Assembly: GCA_016840645.1 (NCBI GenBank) | Contig: JAEORY010000063.1 | Span: forward strand, 1-13,265 | Source of the DNA: Candidatus Borrarchaeota archaeon | GTDB lineage: Archaea > Asgardarchaeota > Sifarchaeia > Borrarchaeales > Borrarchaeaceae | DNA length: 13,265 nucleotides | Reading direction: 5' to 3' | Shown: positions 6,286-12,806 of the stretch, one piece after another | Layout: every line of letters starts with the position of its first letter | How positions within the stretch are numbered: the stretch's first letter is position 1 | Position numbers and translations under genes: made by a program | The notes under the pieces: generated by a model | What the model saw: only the letters and a program-made list of their open reading frames with translations | Told to the model about the DNA's origin: nothing | The model's database searches: none

Positions 6286-6975
6286 TTAGATCTCGTAAGA
6301 ATAAGTTAGTTTTTCCAGCACGGATGGTAATATAGTTATATCTTTAATTATCGCATCAGGTTGTTCACGTTTCAAAACTTCTTGCGTTTGTGCGCCTGTT
6401 AGAACTGCAATAACATAAGTACCTGCACTTTTTGCGGCGAGAATGTCATTAACGGTATCTCCAACACAAACAACTTCTTTAGGCTGAACATTCAGTAAGC
6501 TCATTGCCAAATTTACTATCTCTGGCGATGGACGAATGCTCTGAACGTCGTCTGTCGTCACAAAAACCTCAAAATATGGGTTCAAATCAAATTTTGCTAG
6601 GAGTTTGTCAAGTTCGGCTTTACGTAGGGCAGTAATCACTCCTAAACGATAGTTTGCATCTTTTAGCATCTTTAGAGTTTTTTGAACGCCATCTATTGCT
6701 TTAAATTCATCTAGGACTTTATTTGGAAAAATTTCCTGAAATGATGAAATACATTCTTTCGCCAGTTCCTCAAAATTTGAAAGTTCTTTCGGTAAGATCG
6801 CTGTAATGATTTCTGTGGCACTTTTTCCAAGTTGTGCAATTATTTCTTCAGAACTTGCGACCTTTATTTTATTTTGCTCAAAAGCCATTGAAATAGCCTT
6901 TAACAGTGGCTTTATAGTGTATATAAGTGTGCCACCAACATCAAAAAGTATGGCTTTGATTTTATGTAACGCCAT
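6286..6975 (-). CDS. HAD-superfamily hydrolase (PGP/Gph-like) with altered motif I
   Basis: A 229-residue HAD enzyme with a helical cap between motifs I and II (residues 20-95), as in phosphoglycolate-phosphatase-like members. Motif I is ILFDVGGTL with nucleophile D12; motif II is VIT (T115); motif III is R148 in RPSP, where lysine is usual; motif IV is VGDTVND (D173 and D177). The residue two after the nucleophile is Gly14 instead of the general acid/base Asp of typical phosphatases. Such DxGGT variants exist, but their chemistry may differ. GGTGATC lies just before the ATG at 6975. It is divergent from the LarA-like gene and convergent with DUF4386. Substrate unknown. Confidence 0.85.
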   Translation of the reverse strand: MALHKIKAILFDVGGTLIYTIKPLLKAISMAFEQNKIKVASSEEIIAQLGKSATEIITAILPKELSNFEELAKECISSFQEIFPNKVLDEFKAIDGVQKTLKMLKDANYRLGVITALRKAELDKLLAKFDLNPYFEVFVTTDDVQSIRPSPEIVNLAMSLLNVQPKEVVCVGDTVNDILAAKSAGTYVIAVLTGAQTQEVLKREQPDAIIKDITILPSVLEKLTYSYEI

Positions 6976-7004
6976 TACTGATCACCGATAAACGAGGTGT
7001 TCTC

Positions 7005-7020
7005 CTATAAAACTTATAAA
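7005..7020 (-). promoter_or_regulatory. TATA-like box for the HAD gene
   Basis: On the minus strand TTTATAAG (7020-7013) is followed by TTTTATAG (7012-7005). The first would start transcription near 6990, 15 bases before the ATG at 6975. Both lie in the divergent HAD/LarA spacer (6976-7180). Confidence 0.4.
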
Positions 7021-7098
7021 TATTAAATGTGCCAATATCTGCTCGAAGTTTCTAAGACGAATAAAATGAACTTATAAGTATGCATGATGAGAATAAAA

Positions 7099-7107
7099 GA
7101 TATAAAT
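7099..7107 (+). promoter_or_regulatory. TATA-like box for the LarA-like gene
   Basis: GATATAAAT would give a transcription start near 7128 and a leader of about 50 bases to the preferred ATG at 7181. That ATG is preceded by GGAG at a 9-base spacing. Confidence 0.4.
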
Positions 7108-7180
7108 TGAATCCCTATATGCTTTTGTTACACTATCCCGTATGAGCACAATTTTCCAACAGAACTGGAGTCGCGATAAA

Positions 7181-8470
7181 ATGTCTGAATATATAACGCT
7201 TCCATATGGTTCCAATGAAACGGTAACAGTAGAAGTACCAAAGAAAAATATCATATTCCATCTGACACCTAATAAAGTTCCAGGCGTCAATATTGGAATT
7301 GCGGAAATTAAAAGAGCTATATACAACCCAATTGGGGCACCTCGATTAGACGATATTGTGAAAAAAGGCAAAAAGATCGCAATATTAGCTAACGATTACA
7401 CACGGATGGAATGCCCCGATCGAGAATTTCTTCTCGTTCTTCATGAAGAATTCAAGAAACTTGGAGTAAATGGTGAAGACGTGACAGTAATCAATGCGTT
7501 GGGATCTCATGAACCACATAAGGAAAAAATGCTTCAAAAATACGGAAAAGACCTCTTTGAGACATTCAATATAGTAGATCACTCGGTTGCAGAAGAAGAT
7601 TTAGTTGATTTAGGAAAGACACCCAGCGGTACTCCAATCAGCATAAACAAGATTGTAATGAATTCAGACGTTAAAATAGGGCTTGGTAATATCATACCCC
7701 ACTTCATTCCTGGTTTTGGAGCTGGATCGAAAATCATACAACCTGGCGTTATGGGAGACGACTCTACTGCTGCAACCCATACGTTAGCCGTACAACATGA
7801 TGTTCGTCATGGTTCTGTCTATGGCGAGGCTGAAAATCCTATTCGTGCCGAAATGGACAGTATGGCTAAAAAAGTAGACCTAAATTTCATCATAAATTCT
7901 GTACTTAATCATCAGAAAGAAATCGTAGATATTTTTGCAGGAGATGCGGTAAAGGCTCATCGAGCAGGTATTGAAGTCGCAAAGAAGGTATTCTTTGGAA
8001 GAATTCCAGAGAAAGCTGATATTGTTATCGCAAGTGCACATCCTGCAGATTATGACTTGTGGCAAGGAACTAAAGGTATGTATGGCGCCACTTTTGCGAC
8101 AAAAAAGGGAGGAACTGCTATTGTCACCGCCCCATGGCGATCAGGAGTATCAAAAGTTCATCGTGACACCATGCTTGAGTTGGTTTGCGAAGATCCTTTC
8201 TGTATTCTTTCACGGGTAGAGGATGGCGAGTTTGATGATAGTGACGACATTATTGCGCCATCTCTTGCAGCAATGTGGAGTACATACAAAGAACGAGCAC
8301 AGGTAATTCTTGTAACAGATGGTGTTCCAGAAGCGGATATCGAAACTTTAGGATTTGGTCATGCAAAAACTCTTGACGAGGCATTAGAAATTGCTTTTAA
8401 ACAACAAGGAAAAGATGCTAAAGTAGGAATCATTGAGTCAAGTGCAGATATTGTAGCAAAAGTCTTTTAG
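7181..8470 (+). CDS. LarA-like nickel-pincer 2-hydroxyacid racemase/epimerase family protein
   Basis: A 429-residue member of the lactate racemase (LarA, DUF2088) family, whose enzymes use a lysine-tethered nickel-pincer nucleotide to racemise or epimerise 2-hydroxyacids by hydride transfer. Counting from the ATG at 7181, all key residues known from Lactiplantibacillus LarA are present, most at the same number: R75 in NDYTR, H110 (H108 there) in ALGSH, H174 in IPHF, K184 in AGSK (cofactor attachment) and H200 in ATH (nickel ligand). This supports the 7181 start, which also has GGAG. An ATG at 7142 adds 13 residues without SD. The cofactor makers LarB, LarC and LarE are not in the window. The substrate could be lactate or a sugar acid. 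It ends tail-to-tail with the hydrogenase genes. Confidence 0.88.
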   Translation: MSEYITLPYGSNETVTVEVPKKNIIFHLTPNKVPGVNIGIAEIKRAIYNPIGAPRLDDIVKKGKKIAILANDYTRMECPDREFLLVLHEEFKKLGVNGEDVTVINALGSHEPHKEKMLQKYGKDLFETFNIVDHSVAEEDLVDLGKTPSGTPISINKIVMNSDVKIGLGNIIPHFIPGFGAGSKIIQPGVMGDDSTAATHTLAVQHDVRHGSVYGEAENPIRAEMDSMAKKVDLNFIINSVLNHQKEIVDIFAGDAVKAHRAGIEVAKKVFFGRIPEKADIVIASAHPADYDLWQGTKGMYGATFATKKGGTAIVTAPWRSGVSKVHRDTMLELVCEDPFCILSRVEDGEFDDSDDIIAPSLAAMWSTYKERAQVILVTDGVPEADIETLGFGHAKTLDEALEIAFKQQGKDAKVGIIESSADIVAKVF

Positions 8471-8480
8471 AATTATATAA

Positions 8481-8497
8481 TCTCCTCTTTTCCCCTC
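8481..8497 (+). terminator. Pyrimidine-tract terminator after the LarA-like gene
   Basis: A 17-base all-pyrimidine stretch (TCTCCTCTTTTCCCCTC) starts 11 bases after the stop, on the sense strand, in the tail-to-tail spacer of 69 bases. Confidence 0.45.
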
Positions 8498-8510
8498 AAA
8501 TCTCTTAAAC

Positions 8511-8539
8511 AAAAAAAGAAGGAATGTATTAAGAAAAAA
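8511..8539 (-). terminator. T-rich terminator of the hydrogenase operon
   Basis: On the minus strand, directly after the stop of the small-subunit gene, a T6 run and then a T7 run (complement of 8511-8517) occur within 30 bases. Confidence 0.45.
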
Positions 8540-8974
8540 TTATTCGCTCTGTTCTAAGGCCGTCACTAATTTTACAATACCGTCGAGTATAGCCTCGGGC
8601 TTTGGTGGGCATCCAGGAATGTATGCTGAAACGGGCATTGCTTTATCAGCGCCGCCAAGGACATTGTAACCCTCTTCAAATACGCCACCGGATAATGCAC
8701 ATGCACCTACTGCTACGACGAATTTTGGATCGGGTGTCTGTTCGTAAATTCTTTTCATTCGATCTCGTGTTTGATTTGTGATGGGGCCTGTAAAAACGAT
8801 TACATCGGCATGTCTCGGACTGCCTTGTAGTAAAACGCCGAATCGTTCAACATCCCACTTCGGAATAAGGACTGCTAATACTTCTATGTCACAACCATTG
8901 CATCCACCGGTGTTTAAATGAAGAATCCACGGTGATCTTACGCGAGCCCATTTCACAATCTTCTTTAATACCAT
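8540..8974 (-). CDS. Group 4 [NiFe] hydrogenase small subunit (EchC/MbhJ/NuoB-like)
   Basis: A 144-residue subunit carrying the [4Fe-4S] cluster next to the [NiFe] site (the N2 position in complex I). The four ligands are visible: C25 and C28 in GGCNGCD, C92 in VGACALSGG, and C122 in PGCPP. The compact length and the GPITNQTRD segment fit group 4 energy-converting hydrogenases and complex I NuoB, and exclude the longer periplasmic small subunits. Electrons from the ferredoxin-like subunit pass through this cluster to the large subunit. GGAGG lies 9 bases before the ATG. It is the last gene of the unit, 22 bases after the NuoA-like gene. Confident as a complex component; the symbol is withheld because Ech/Mbh/Nuo naming is ambiguous. 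Confidence 0.92.
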   Translation of the reverse strand: MVLKKIVKWARVRSPWILHLNTGGCNGCDIEVLAVLIPKWDVERFGVLLQGSPRHADVIVFTGPITNQTRDRMKRIYEQTPDPKFVVAVGACALSGGVFEEGYNVLGGADKAMPVSAYIPGCPPKPEAILDGIVKLVTALEQSE

Positions 8975-8996
8975 CTGTTTTTGCCTCCACTGTTTT

Positions 8997-9350
8997 CTAT
9001 GCCCTTATCTTCCCCGGGAAGAGTACCATGATAGTAAACGCTATTATGAGAATGTAGGCTACTGGAAGAATAGCTGCTAAATTGCCAGCGATGAGACCTA
9101 CATTGAAAGCAGCAGTCGCTAGGATAAATGCCACAATGTCAAAAATGAGGAAGAATACTGCATATTCAAATATGTGTACATAAAACTGTCCCTGTTCACA
9201 GGGCAAGTCTTCTCCGCACGCATATGGTTTGTTTCTGTCAACGCTATCGCGAGCTGGTGGTGCTATTGAACGCGAAAAAGCGACAATGATAAAGACTATG
9301 ATGAGCGATATTATAAATAACACAGGAACTGAAAACAATATATTCTGCAA
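8997..9350 (-). CDS. NuoA/ND3-like membrane subunit
   Basis: A 117-residue protein with three membrane helices (about 5-25, 61-81, 88-111), the topology of NuoA/ND3. The loop KPYACGEDLPCEQG (41-54) matches the K-P-Y-E-x-G loop of NuoA/ND3, with Cys45 where mitochondrial ND3 has its switch cysteine. FDIVAFIL (70-77) matches the FDVE helix, but the second acidic residue is replaced by Val while Asp71 is kept. In complex I this subunit sits at the quinone-cavity/membrane interface and binds NuoH and NuoD. It starts at a TTG with GGTGAT six bases upstream, 16 bases after the ferredoxin gene. Its presence beside a true [NiFe] large subunit is unusual, since Ech and Mbh have no counterpart to my knowledge. 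Confidence 0.87.
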   Translation of the reverse strand: MQNILFSVPVLFIISLIIVFIIVAFSRSIAPPARDSVDRNKPYACGEDLPCEQGQFYVHIFEYAVFFLIFDIVAFILATAAFNVGLIAGNLAAILPVAYILIIAFTIMVLFPGKIRA

Positions 9351-9366
9351 TGCAACATCACCTTAT

Positions 9367-9723
9367 CTAACATATATCAATTATCATATTGCTTTTTTCA
9401 AAACCTGCAAGCTCGTATTCTTCAGTCATTACAACCGCATCGAACTTACACGATTCTTCACATTGTCCACAAAAGAGACAGAGTGCTAAGTCAAAGATAG
9501 GACGTTTACCAGCCTTTGTTACTTCTTTACTACATTCGACCATTGTAATTGCTCCACTAGGGCAGTCACGTGCACATAAGGAGCAACCAGTGCATTTTTC
9601 AATGTCAAACTTTTGTTTGCCGCGAAAGCCTTTTGGCATAAACACTTGATCCTTTTCAAACGGGTATAAGATTGTACATGCCTTTTTTGTTACATGACGA
9701 AGAACTTCTCCAGCCATTGCCAT
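9367..9723 (-). CDS. 2x[4Fe-4S] ferredoxin-like subunit (EchF/HycF/NuoI-like)
   Basis: A 118-residue iron-sulfur subunit with two classic clusters: C44-x2-C47-x2-C50-x3-C54-P and C82-x2-C85-x2-C88-x3-C92. The second ends in C-K rather than C-P. The N-terminal basic segment and YPFEKDQVFMPKGFRGKQ resemble the membrane-facing lead of NuoI/HycF. It should pass electrons from soluble ferredoxin to the small subunit. The ATG at 9723 follows GGTGAAT; an ATG two codons later is possible. The last residue is a cysteine, a minor oddity. It starts 23 bases after the NuoH-like gene, so the two are co-transcribed. Confidence 0.9.
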   Translation of the reverse strand: MAMAGEVLRHVTKKACTILYPFEKDQVFMPKGFRGKQKFDIEKCTGCSLCARDCPSGAITMVECSKEVTKAGKRPIFDLALCLFCGQCEESCKFDAVVMTEEYELAGFEKSNMIIDIC

Positions 9724-9746
9724 TTTTTATTCACCATCCTTTAACT

Positions 9747-10805
9747 TTAGAACCACAGATAAAGTGGCCCGATCAATAAAACTAGGAGCACAGAGAGCAA
9801 CGCAAGCGGCAAGAAAATGCGCCAACTGATGTTTACCATCTGGTCGATTCTCACTCTTGCGAATATAGCTCTAATGAACGCAATCACCAGTACAAATACC
9901 ACCGTTTTGATTATAAAGTATATCGTTTGAAGCAATCCCACAACCCATGGAGTAATAACTCCTAGGGATCCTGCTGCTGGAATCGGGCCGCTAGGTCCGC
10001 CAAGGAATAACGCCGCAGCTAGGCCAGCTAGAAATACCATCTCTAAATGTACGCCGAAGATGAACATTCCGTACTTTTTTCCAGAGAACTCTGTATACCA
10101 GCCTGCCACAATCTCGGTCTCGGCTTCTGGTATATCAAAAGGCACCTTTTCTAACTCAGCGATTGAACATGCAATGAAAATGCCAAAAGCTATGGCTGCA
10201 GGTCCAAATATAGCCCAACGTGTAAATCCTAGAAGAAAATCACCTGCAACGTACCCTGCTGCTTGAACAGCTACAATTTCTGAGATTGTGAGTGATTGAG
10301 TTAATATTGCGGGTGTGATAGCGGCAACAAGAATAGGTATTTCATACCCTAATAACTGAATTGCTGTTCGTTCTGTCCCTATTAGACTGAAGCGATTTGT
10401 TGAGAACCATCCTGCCAGAAGCTTGATTATTACAAATGCTGTCATAAGAAAGAGAACAAAAATGAGGTCACCAGTAAAACTAGCTATACCACTGAATTGG
10501 TAGATTGGTAAGAAGAAGAGCGAAGTAATTATTACTGATAACGCAAGGATCGGCGTCGCAGTAAACATCTTCCTATCAACGCCATCTGGAACAATATCCT
10601 CTTTTGCCAAGAGTTTAATGAAATCTGCGAGGGGTTGAAGTATACCTCTCCAACCTGTATACAACGGTCCAATGCGGTTTTGTAATTTTGCGAAGAATTT
10701 CCTGTCAATCCATGCATATGTCAGACTGAGCGTTCCCAAGAAGAACAAGCCAGGAAAAATGAAGATTTGCACTAAACTTATGATGATTTCTACGATCGTT
10801 ACCAC
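9747..10805 (-). CDS. NuoH/EchB/HyfC-like membrane subunit
   Basis: A 352-residue polytopic protein (about eight to nine helices) of the complex I subunit 1 family, which anchors the hydrophilic arm and lines the first half of the ion path. Diagnostic stretches are RIGPLYTGWRGILQPLADF (residues 42-60), ERTAIQLLGYEIPILVAA near 145-162, and DIPEAETEIVAGWYTEFSGK followed by YGMFIFG near 220-250, with the conserved acidic residues kept. It starts at GTG 10805, with GGAGGT six bases upstream. It is the first gene after a 304-bp spacer and probably has its own promoter; the ferredoxin, NuoA-like and small-subunit genes follow closely. Confidence 0.92.
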   Translation of the reverse strand: MVTIVEIIISLVQIFIFPGLFFLGTLSLTYAWIDRKFFAKLQNRIGPLYTGWRGILQPLADFIKLLAKEDIVPDGVDRKMFTATPILALSVIITSLFFLPIYQFSGIASFTGDLIFVLFLMTAFVIIKLLAGWFSTNRFSLIGTERTAIQLLGYEIPILVAAITPAILTQSLTISEIVAVQAAGYVAGDFLLGFTRWAIFGPAAIAFGIFIACSIAELEKVPFDIPEAETEIVAGWYTEFSGKKYGMFIFGVHLEMVFLAGLAAALFLGGPSGPIPAAGSLGVITPWVVGLLQTIYFIIKTVVFVLVIAFIRAIFARVRIDQMVNISWRIFLPLALLSVLLVLLIGPLYLWF

Positions 10806-10910
10806 AGTTATACCTCCTGAGGCTTAGATTCATCACTTAAAAAATGTCATTGAATACGAACTATAATACTAAATTGTTTTGACAATAAGAGCGCATTACA
10901 ATGTTCGACT

Positions 10911-10919
10911 TATTAAAAG
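10911..10919 (-). promoter_or_regulatory. TATA-like box before the NuoH-like gene
   Basis: CTTTTAATA on the minus strand predicts transcription from about 10890, with a leader of about 85 bases to the GTG at 10805. Confidence 0.35.
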
Positions 10920-10967
10920 TTTCCATCTTTTGTCCTAAAATTCGTGTAATAGCTGTTCCGGAATAGA

Positions 10968-10991
10968 ATTGTAATGAACGATCATTATAAT
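10968..10991. repeat. 10-bp inverted repeat with 4-base loop
   Basis: 10968-10977 pairs with 10982-10991 across loop ACGA, with one G-T pair. It lies about 50 bases upstream of the TATA-like box for the NuoH-like gene, so it could be an operator. A second small palindrome, TTCCGGAA, is at 10956-10963. Confidence 0.4.
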
Positions 10992-11064
10992 TAAATCTAA
11001 AACCGTGTCATGTCAGTGGCATATTTTGTGAGTGATCCACCAAAATTAAAAAATTGAGTCATAA

Positions 11065-11094
11065 TGGAAAAATATCAAAAAAATAAAAAATAAT
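11065..11094 (-). terminator. T-rich terminator after the hydrogenase large subunit gene
   Basis: On the minus strand several runs of five to seven T residues occur in the first 45 bases after the large-subunit stop, without a clear hairpin, as expected for archaeal termination. Confidence 0.45.
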
Positions 11095-11109
11095 GAATTG
11101 TGTAAATTT

Positions 11110-12297
11110 CTAGATGACTTTAGACGGATTTAATCGTAATTCAGTTAGTGTAGTGTTAATTCTGCGTTTACTATTTTTATCAACGAGTACGACACGATCA
11201 GTGCATGAGAAACAAGGATCTATGCCCGCCAAGACAATTGGAATATCTGCAACGTATCCACCTTTTAACCTTTCGACTACAGAGGGGATGTTTCCTAATG
11301 TTGGGGCCCTGACTTTCCAACGTTCGGGTTTGTCTGTTCCATTTGACTTGAGATAATGGATATCTTCGCCTCTTGGGGCCTCAACTCGAATCACTGTTTC
11401 ACCTGGTGGTACCTTTCTCTTGGCCTTTGTACGGATTTCACCGCTAGGCATATTGTCGAGCATGTATCGGCACATATTTATAGATTCGAAAACTTCTAAG
11501 ACACGCACTATTACCTGTCCAAGTGTATCACCACTATCATGAGTAATTACTTTGAACGGTATTTCGGGGTAAGCTGCATGTGGATCGTCTTTTCTTACAT
11601 CTATGGGAACTCCACAACATCGTGCGTTAGGACCCACTGCACACAATTCAATCGCTTGTTCTTTTGTAATCTTTCCAACACCTGCTATTCTAGCGGCAAT
11701 CGTTTTTTCCTTTAATACGACGTCTGTGTAGTATTTCAGTCGCTCTTCCATAGCGTCTAGGCCTTTATAAGCTCTTTCTTTAATTTCTGGTGTCATATCC
11801 CTACGAACGCCACCGATAGTGTTGATCGCATAGTTGACTCTATTGCCACTGATTTGCTCTAGCATATCCATTACATGTTCGCGATCTCTCCAAGTATAGT
11901 AGAACAGTGTATCGAAACCGATTTCATGAGCAGCAACACCGACCCAAAGCAAGTGGCTGTGGATTCTCTCGAGCTCAAACACGTACGTCCTGATCCAATT
12001 ACCTCTATCTGGGATCTCTAAACCAAGCAATGTTTCCACTGCAATGCAATAGGCGGTCGTATGAGAATGACTACAGATACCGCAGATGCGCTCAGCGAGA
12101 TAGATGTTTTGGATATAATTCCTAGACTCTCCAAGTTTCTCAATGCCCCTATGAATATAACCAATTCTAGGGGTAACGTCTACTACCCTTTCGCCGTCTA
12201 CAGTAAAGAGAAAATGTTCAGGTTCCTTAAGAGCTGGGTGCTGCGGCCCAACTGGGATATGAAAAGCCGTTCCTTCGGTAGAATCTTTTTCTGTCAA
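11110..12297 (-). CDS. Group 4 [NiFe] hydrogenase large (catalytic) subunit
   Basis: A 395-residue catalytic subunit of an energy-converting hydrogenase, related to EchE, HycE and complex I NuoD. The N-terminal GPQHPALKEPEHF and IGYIHRGIEKL are shared with NuoD. Both metal-binding motifs are intact: R70-I-C72-G-I-C75-x3-H79 and D360-P-C362-x2-C365-T-D-R368, so all four cysteine ligands of the Ni-Fe site are present. NuoD and FpoD have lost them; this is therefore a hydrogenase. The C-terminal motif ends in Arg and is followed by 27 residues, so the endopeptidase trimming of other [NiFe] enzymes may not apply. No NuoC domain is fused. It starts at TTG 12297, with GGAGG eight bases upstream; an overlapping ATG at 12301 is out of frame. 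Confidence 0.95.
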   Translation of the reverse strand: MTEKDSTEGTAFHIPVGPQHPALKEPEHFLFTVDGERVVDVTPRIGYIHRGIEKLGESRNYIQNIYLAERICGICSHSHTTAYCIAVETLLGLEIPDRGNWIRTYVFELERIHSHLLWVGVAAHEIGFDTLFYYTWRDREHVMDMLEQISGNRVNYAINTIGGVRRDMTPEIKERAYKGLDAMEERLKYYTDVVLKEKTIAARIAGVGKITKEQAIELCAVGPNARCCGVPIDVRKDDPHAAYPEIPFKVITHDSGDTLGQVIVRVLEVFESINMCRYMLDNMPSGEIRTKAKRKVPPGETVIRVEAPRGEDIHYLKSNGTDKPERWKVRAPTLGNIPSVVERLKGGYVADIPIVLAGIDPCFSCTDRVVLVDKNSKRRINTTLTELRLNPSKVI

Positions 12298-12361
12298 TCA
12301 TAATTCCTCCAAAAATTACCTATAATCAAGAGCTGAAATTACAATTGGTAACCATAAGAAA

Positions 12362-12380
12362 AAGTTTATCTTTTAATACT
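12362..12380. promoter_or_regulatory. Shared AT-rich promoter core between hydrogenase and AtpZ-like genes
   Basis: The 12298-12447 divergent spacer has one strong AT block. On the plus strand CTTTTAATA (12370-12378) fits a TATA box for the AtpZ-like gene (start near 12400). On the minus strand TATTAAAAGATAAAC from the same block fits one for the hydrogenase large subunit (start near 12347, leader about 50). The two promoters would overlap, so one factor could control both. Confidence 0.35.
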
Positions 12381-12447
12381 TTCTATTTCTACACAAAGAT
12401 ACTACTCTTAGAACCAAACTGATTTTCTCGTTGTAAGTGGATTGCTT

Positions 12448-12684
12448 ATGTCAAGGGCTCGTGATGAAAAAGACACTGGCAGAGACTTTGCTAGAGGACT
12501 TATGATTGCTAGTGGTCTTCCTGTGATGGTGATCTTAGGAGTCCTTGTTGGATATTATATTGGAAGAGACTATGGGCCTATGTCTGCAGGATTAGGTGCA
12601 CTTGTTGGTGGAATGCTAGGTTTACTTTGGACGGCAATTGAAGCAATACGTTGGAATCCTTCAGATAAAAAGAAAAAGAAATGA
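12448..12684 (+). CDS. AtpZ/AtpI-like small membrane protein
   Basis: A 78-residue protein with two membrane helices (about 14-36 and 40-62) between a charged N-terminus (SRARDEKDTGRD) and a lysine-rich tail. The pattern GVLVGYYIGRDYGP then AGLGALVGGMLGLLW fits the ATPase_gene1 family (AtpZ/AtpI), which in bacteria precedes F-type ATPase operons and helps c-ring assembly or supplies Mg2+. Here it lies next to, but convergent with, an A-type ATPase c-subunit gene, which supports a related role by context. The ATG at 12448 has GTGG seven bases upstream; a TTG at 12442 adds two residues. A generic two-helix glycine-rich protein is the alternative. Confidence 0.65.
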   Translation: MSRARDEKDTGRDFARGLMIASGLPVMVILGVLVGYYIGRDYGPMSAGLGALVGGMLGLLWTAIEAIRWNPSDKKKKK

Positions 12685-12706
12685 GATAACTTTCTCAACG
12701 TTCAAT

Positions 12707-12722
12707 AAAAAAAGATTTTTTT
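12707..12722. terminator. A7-GA-T7 bidirectional terminator
   Basis: Seven A, then GA, then seven T gives a T7 run on both strands, 22 bases after the AtpZ-like stop and about 85 bases beyond the c-subunit stop. It suits the end of both convergent transcripts. Confidence 0.5.
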
Positions 12723-12752
12723 AAAAATGGGAAAATAGGGAACTGTGAGTCA

Positions 12753-12797
12753 CAAGACGAACTTCGAAGAAACTGAGGTTATTCAATCGTCGTCTTG
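12753..12797. repeat. Stem-loop just downstream of the c-subunit gene
   Basis: CAAGACGA (12753-12760) is the exact reverse complement of 12790-12797. The 29-base loop contains the palindrome CTTCGAAG and a small AAC/GTT stem. Next to it, GTGAGTCAC (12745-12753) is another short dyad. On the minus strand the structure begins 9 bases after the c-subunit stop, so it may be an mRNA 3' stabiliser or attenuator in a longer ATPase transcript. Confidence 0.45.
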
Positions 12798-12806
12798 AGA
12801 TCCACT

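Larger units (their letters stand above)
10806..11109 (-). other. 304-bp spacer inside the hydrogenase locus: terminator, hairpin and promoter signals, no gene
   Basis: No coding frame of useful length is seen on either strand. Reading in the minus direction from the large-subunit stop there are T-rich runs (11094-11065) that could end the first transcript, then a 10-bp hairpin (10991-10968), then a TATA-like CTTTTAATA (10919-10911), then the SD and GTG of the NuoH-like gene. This suggests that the large subunit and the four other subunits form two transcription units, unusual for subunits needed one to one. Confidence 0.5.

Noticed and set aside
6120..6335. Possible small + strand gene between the DUF4386 and HAD genes
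   Set aside because: It overlaps the ends of both genes, contains the terminator hairpin, and shows no motif or SD.
7142..7180. Upstream ATG at 7142 as the LarA-like start
   Set aside because: It has no SD, adds residues unlike the family, and would shift the catalytic residues from their usual numbering.
8540..12297. Complex I / Fpo (F420- or quinone-linked) as the call for this locus
   Set aside because: The large subunit retains all four [NiFe] cysteines, which NuoD and FpoD have lost.
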